Origin: Laburnicola sp. R22_1
Taxonomy: Eukaryota > Ascomycota > Dothideomycetes > Pleosporales > Didymosphaeriaceae
Assembly (NCBI GenBank): GCA_014281115.1
Contig: JACONQ010000013.1
Coordinates: forward strand, 2,160,501 to 2,224,500
Length of the DNA stretch: 64,000 nt
Direction of reading: 5' to 3'
The translations under genes and the position numbers were made by a program. A model generated the notes under the pieces. The model had not been told where the DNA came from. It was given only the letters and a program-made list of their open reading frames with translations, and made no database searches. Below, one piece after another: positions 61,937-64,000 of this stretch (the first letter of the stretch is position 1; every line of letters begins with the position of its first letter).

Positions 61937-64000
61937 GTAGCCCGGACAGATTAGTCCGCTGGATAGTTTTTCTTGGCAACTTTAAGGTCCCTTATAACTT
62001 ATTATAGAACACTACTAACGTTACTTCATAGTAATTTATAATAACCTACTATAACCTATAATATACTAAGTTACTATTTAATTTACTTTTTATATTATAC
62101 AGCCTCTTTATATAGCTACAGCAGCCGCGCAAAGCTAAGAAGTCTTTCTTAGTAGTACAAACTTATAATATGACTCCCTATAATATATAATATATTATCT
62201 ACTATACTATATATTGGTAATATATAGTACACTTATTATAATTTGTAGTAAAGCATACTATATCTTAAGTAGTACTTTATCTAATTTTTAGTTGCAAAAT
62301 GCGTACTATTATAAGATAAAGTTAATCTATTATTTTTAGCCTTATAGTAACCTATAATAAAATTACTCTAATTTACTTTTAACACTATTTAAAAATAAGC
62401 TACTAAAGGTAATATCTAACTCCTCCTCTATTACTTTATCTATTTAATAGGTTCTTATATTATGCCTAGGCTCTCTGCACCTCCTATAGTAGTATTATGT
62501 TAAGGGACCTACCTCTCTCTTACTACTACCTTACGTTCTTTTTAATAACTTTACTCTAATAGAAGGGCTTTCCATTCTTAAATCTACTCTCTAAGCAAAG
62601 CCTAGCGTCTTACCTTTCTAAATGCGCTTTCTTTTACGCGTTTTTTACTTTATTAGAATCTTAATTTACTTCTTAAGTTTCTTAATATAGGTTTTTTAAA
62701 ATACACTATAGTAGAGTATAAGTTTAGCACCTTTTATAAGCTATAAGTAGCTTAATTTAGTATTAAGTAAAGACTAAATAAAAAAGTTACGTATAAGCTT
62801 TATCTAGAATCTAAACTTAAGGGTATTACTTAGAGTCCTAGCTTGCTATAGTATATCTAGTAGGGTACTTTAAGATAGAGTATAAATACGCATATTAAGG
62901 CAATCTACTACTACTATTATATTTAAAGAAATAAGCCTAAAGGCCTTAAAAGCTTTCTTATAGTTTTCTAGCATAAACATATTAAAAAATATATTGTAAA
63001 AGGCTAGTAAGAAGCCCTCTTTATTAATATAAAAGACGCGTTAGCGCGCTAAGATCTATATACGGTAGGAGTACTTTAGCTTTAGTCGCGCGAAATAGAC
63101 TATATTAAGCAGCTAAAGGATGTGAGATAAGTGCACTAGTATATACTGTAGAGTATTAGAATCTTTTGTTCTAGGCAATAATCCTTAAAATTCTAGAAGT
63201 AGTGGCTCTTATAGCTGTTTAGAATAAGTAACCTTTATAACCCTACTATGCGCAGCCTTATATATGCGTTAAAGTGCTTTAACTATATAACTTTAAGCTT
63301 GTTGTTAGTCTAGCTAGTCTTAGAGACTAAGAGCTTCTAATTATAGGAGATACTAGTCTCCTTATACTACGCTAAGATGTGAACTCGCTCTTTATAGATA
63401 ATAAAGTGCAGAATAGTATACCTAGTAGCGTAAATACTCTAAATTACTATAACCTACTTACAATTGCCTAGCTAAATAAGCGTAGATTAAGAATATCTTT
63501 CGAAACTAGTTATAACCTTTATTAAGCTAATAACTCCTATCTAGAAGCCTATCTTATTAAAGTTATAGATGTCTTTATTCTACACTTTATACTTAGCTTA
63601 TGTGTTCTTTACTAGCTAAAACTATATATTTATAACTTTTAGGTTTTTTTATTATATCTTCTATTAGTTCTTTACTTAATTAAAAGCTATTTTAAGTTTA
63701 GGTACGCGCTTTATAAAGCGCTAAGCCTAGTATTATTCTATAGGATCTTTGTGCTGCGCAGCTAGTAGTTTATTAGCTATATCTTCTACCTTATCTAGCT
63801 AGGGTGCAAATTCTTGCAAATCTAGGTTAAGGATATACTGTATAAGCGTCTACTCTTTAGTTATAGTAAGCTTTGCTATGCCTAATTATATATCTGCTTA
63901 GGTAATAATTTTATTAATTTAATTACTTAGTGTAGACTTTAGAATATTATATACTGCAGCAGCGCATTATAGGCTTAACATTTGCTTATTCTAATAGGCG
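61937..64000 (-). mobile_element. second pogo/Fot-like transposon, RIP-mutated, cut by the window end
   Basis: The left end is near 61,937-61,941, where TTAGTAGCCCGGACAG starts; this end carries a small dyad (CGGAC-6-GTCCG). Its TIR differs from that of the element at 40352. The right end lies beyond 64000. Confidence 0.7.
62300..64000 (-). pseudogene. pogo-like transposase remnant of the second element
   Basis: On the minus strand, near 63.75-63.87 kb: YILNLDLQEFAP, then VEDIANKLLAAQHKDP, a CENP-B-type HTH region. Near 63.0-63.1 kb there is PYIDLSALTRLLYINKEG, and then ENYKKAFKAFRLISLNIIVVV, matching the segment after the HLLQPLDV catalytic block in fungal DDE_1 transposases. Many TAG/TAA codons; no intact frame. 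Confidence 0.68.

Overview
The window is nuclear DNA of a filamentous ascomycete (Pezizomycotina). Evidence: short GT-AG introns (about 42-100 bp), long intergenic spacers, fungal-specific families (UstYa/DUF3328, AA9 lytic polysaccharide monooxygenase, Zn2Cys6 regulator, hybrid histidine kinase) and AT-rich transposon wreckage with C-to-T/G-to-A decay typical of repeat-induced point mutation (RIP). A dothideomycete is my guess, with low confidence.

Gene-bearing part, 1-39.9 kb. Left to right: an 11-exon sugar-porter MFS transporter (+, 399-2544); an intronless hybrid histidine kinase (+, 3013-6819); a convergent Rieske oxygenase (-, 7228-8553); and a divergent dimethylglycine/sarcosine dehydrogenase-like FAD enzyme (+, 10461-13001). 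The last two look like a glycine-betaine demethylation module around a shared 1.9 kb promoter. Then come a secreted AA9 LPMO (-, 14189-14992), a UstYa-family membrane oxidase (+, 16177-17006), a small RIP-degraded island (17.57-18.40 kb) and a C2H2 zinc-finger regulator (+, 22029-22973) in about 8 kb of GC-rich DNA without supported genes. A housekeeping group follows: GPN1/Npa3 GTPase (-, 27695-29020) and Cwf19-like splicing factor (+, 29235-31482) sharing a 214-bp promoter, and casein kinase II beta (-, 32749-33861). The part ends with a Zn2Cys6 regulator (-, 34532-36882) and a Baeyer-Villiger-type monooxygenase (-, 37226-39330).

Transposon part, 39.9-64 kb. Base composition changes abruptly near 39.92 kb. 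From there I see nested, RIP-mutated elements: a pogo/Fot-like DNA transposon (40352-42141) with perfect 84-bp terminal inverted repeats, inserted in a roughly 266-bp repeat whose uninterrupted copy lies at 56535-56800; a Ty1/copia relic (about 42.2-48.1 kb) carrying a 126-bp insertion with a 12-bp target duplication; a 7.06-kb Ty3/gypsy element on the minus strand (48104-55160) inserted in the copia flank; a second, truncated gypsy copy on the plus strand (about 57.07-61.61 kb) holding a GC-richer 209-bp solo LTR (59479-59687); a second copia fragment; and a second pogo-like element running off the window end.

Exon boundaries were inferred by reading splice signals and keeping frames continuous; all listed gene models close in frame. 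The insertion order of the elements can largely be deduced from the sequence: copia and the 266-bp repeat are old, gypsy went into copia, and the pogo element, the solo LTR and the 126-bp insert came late.
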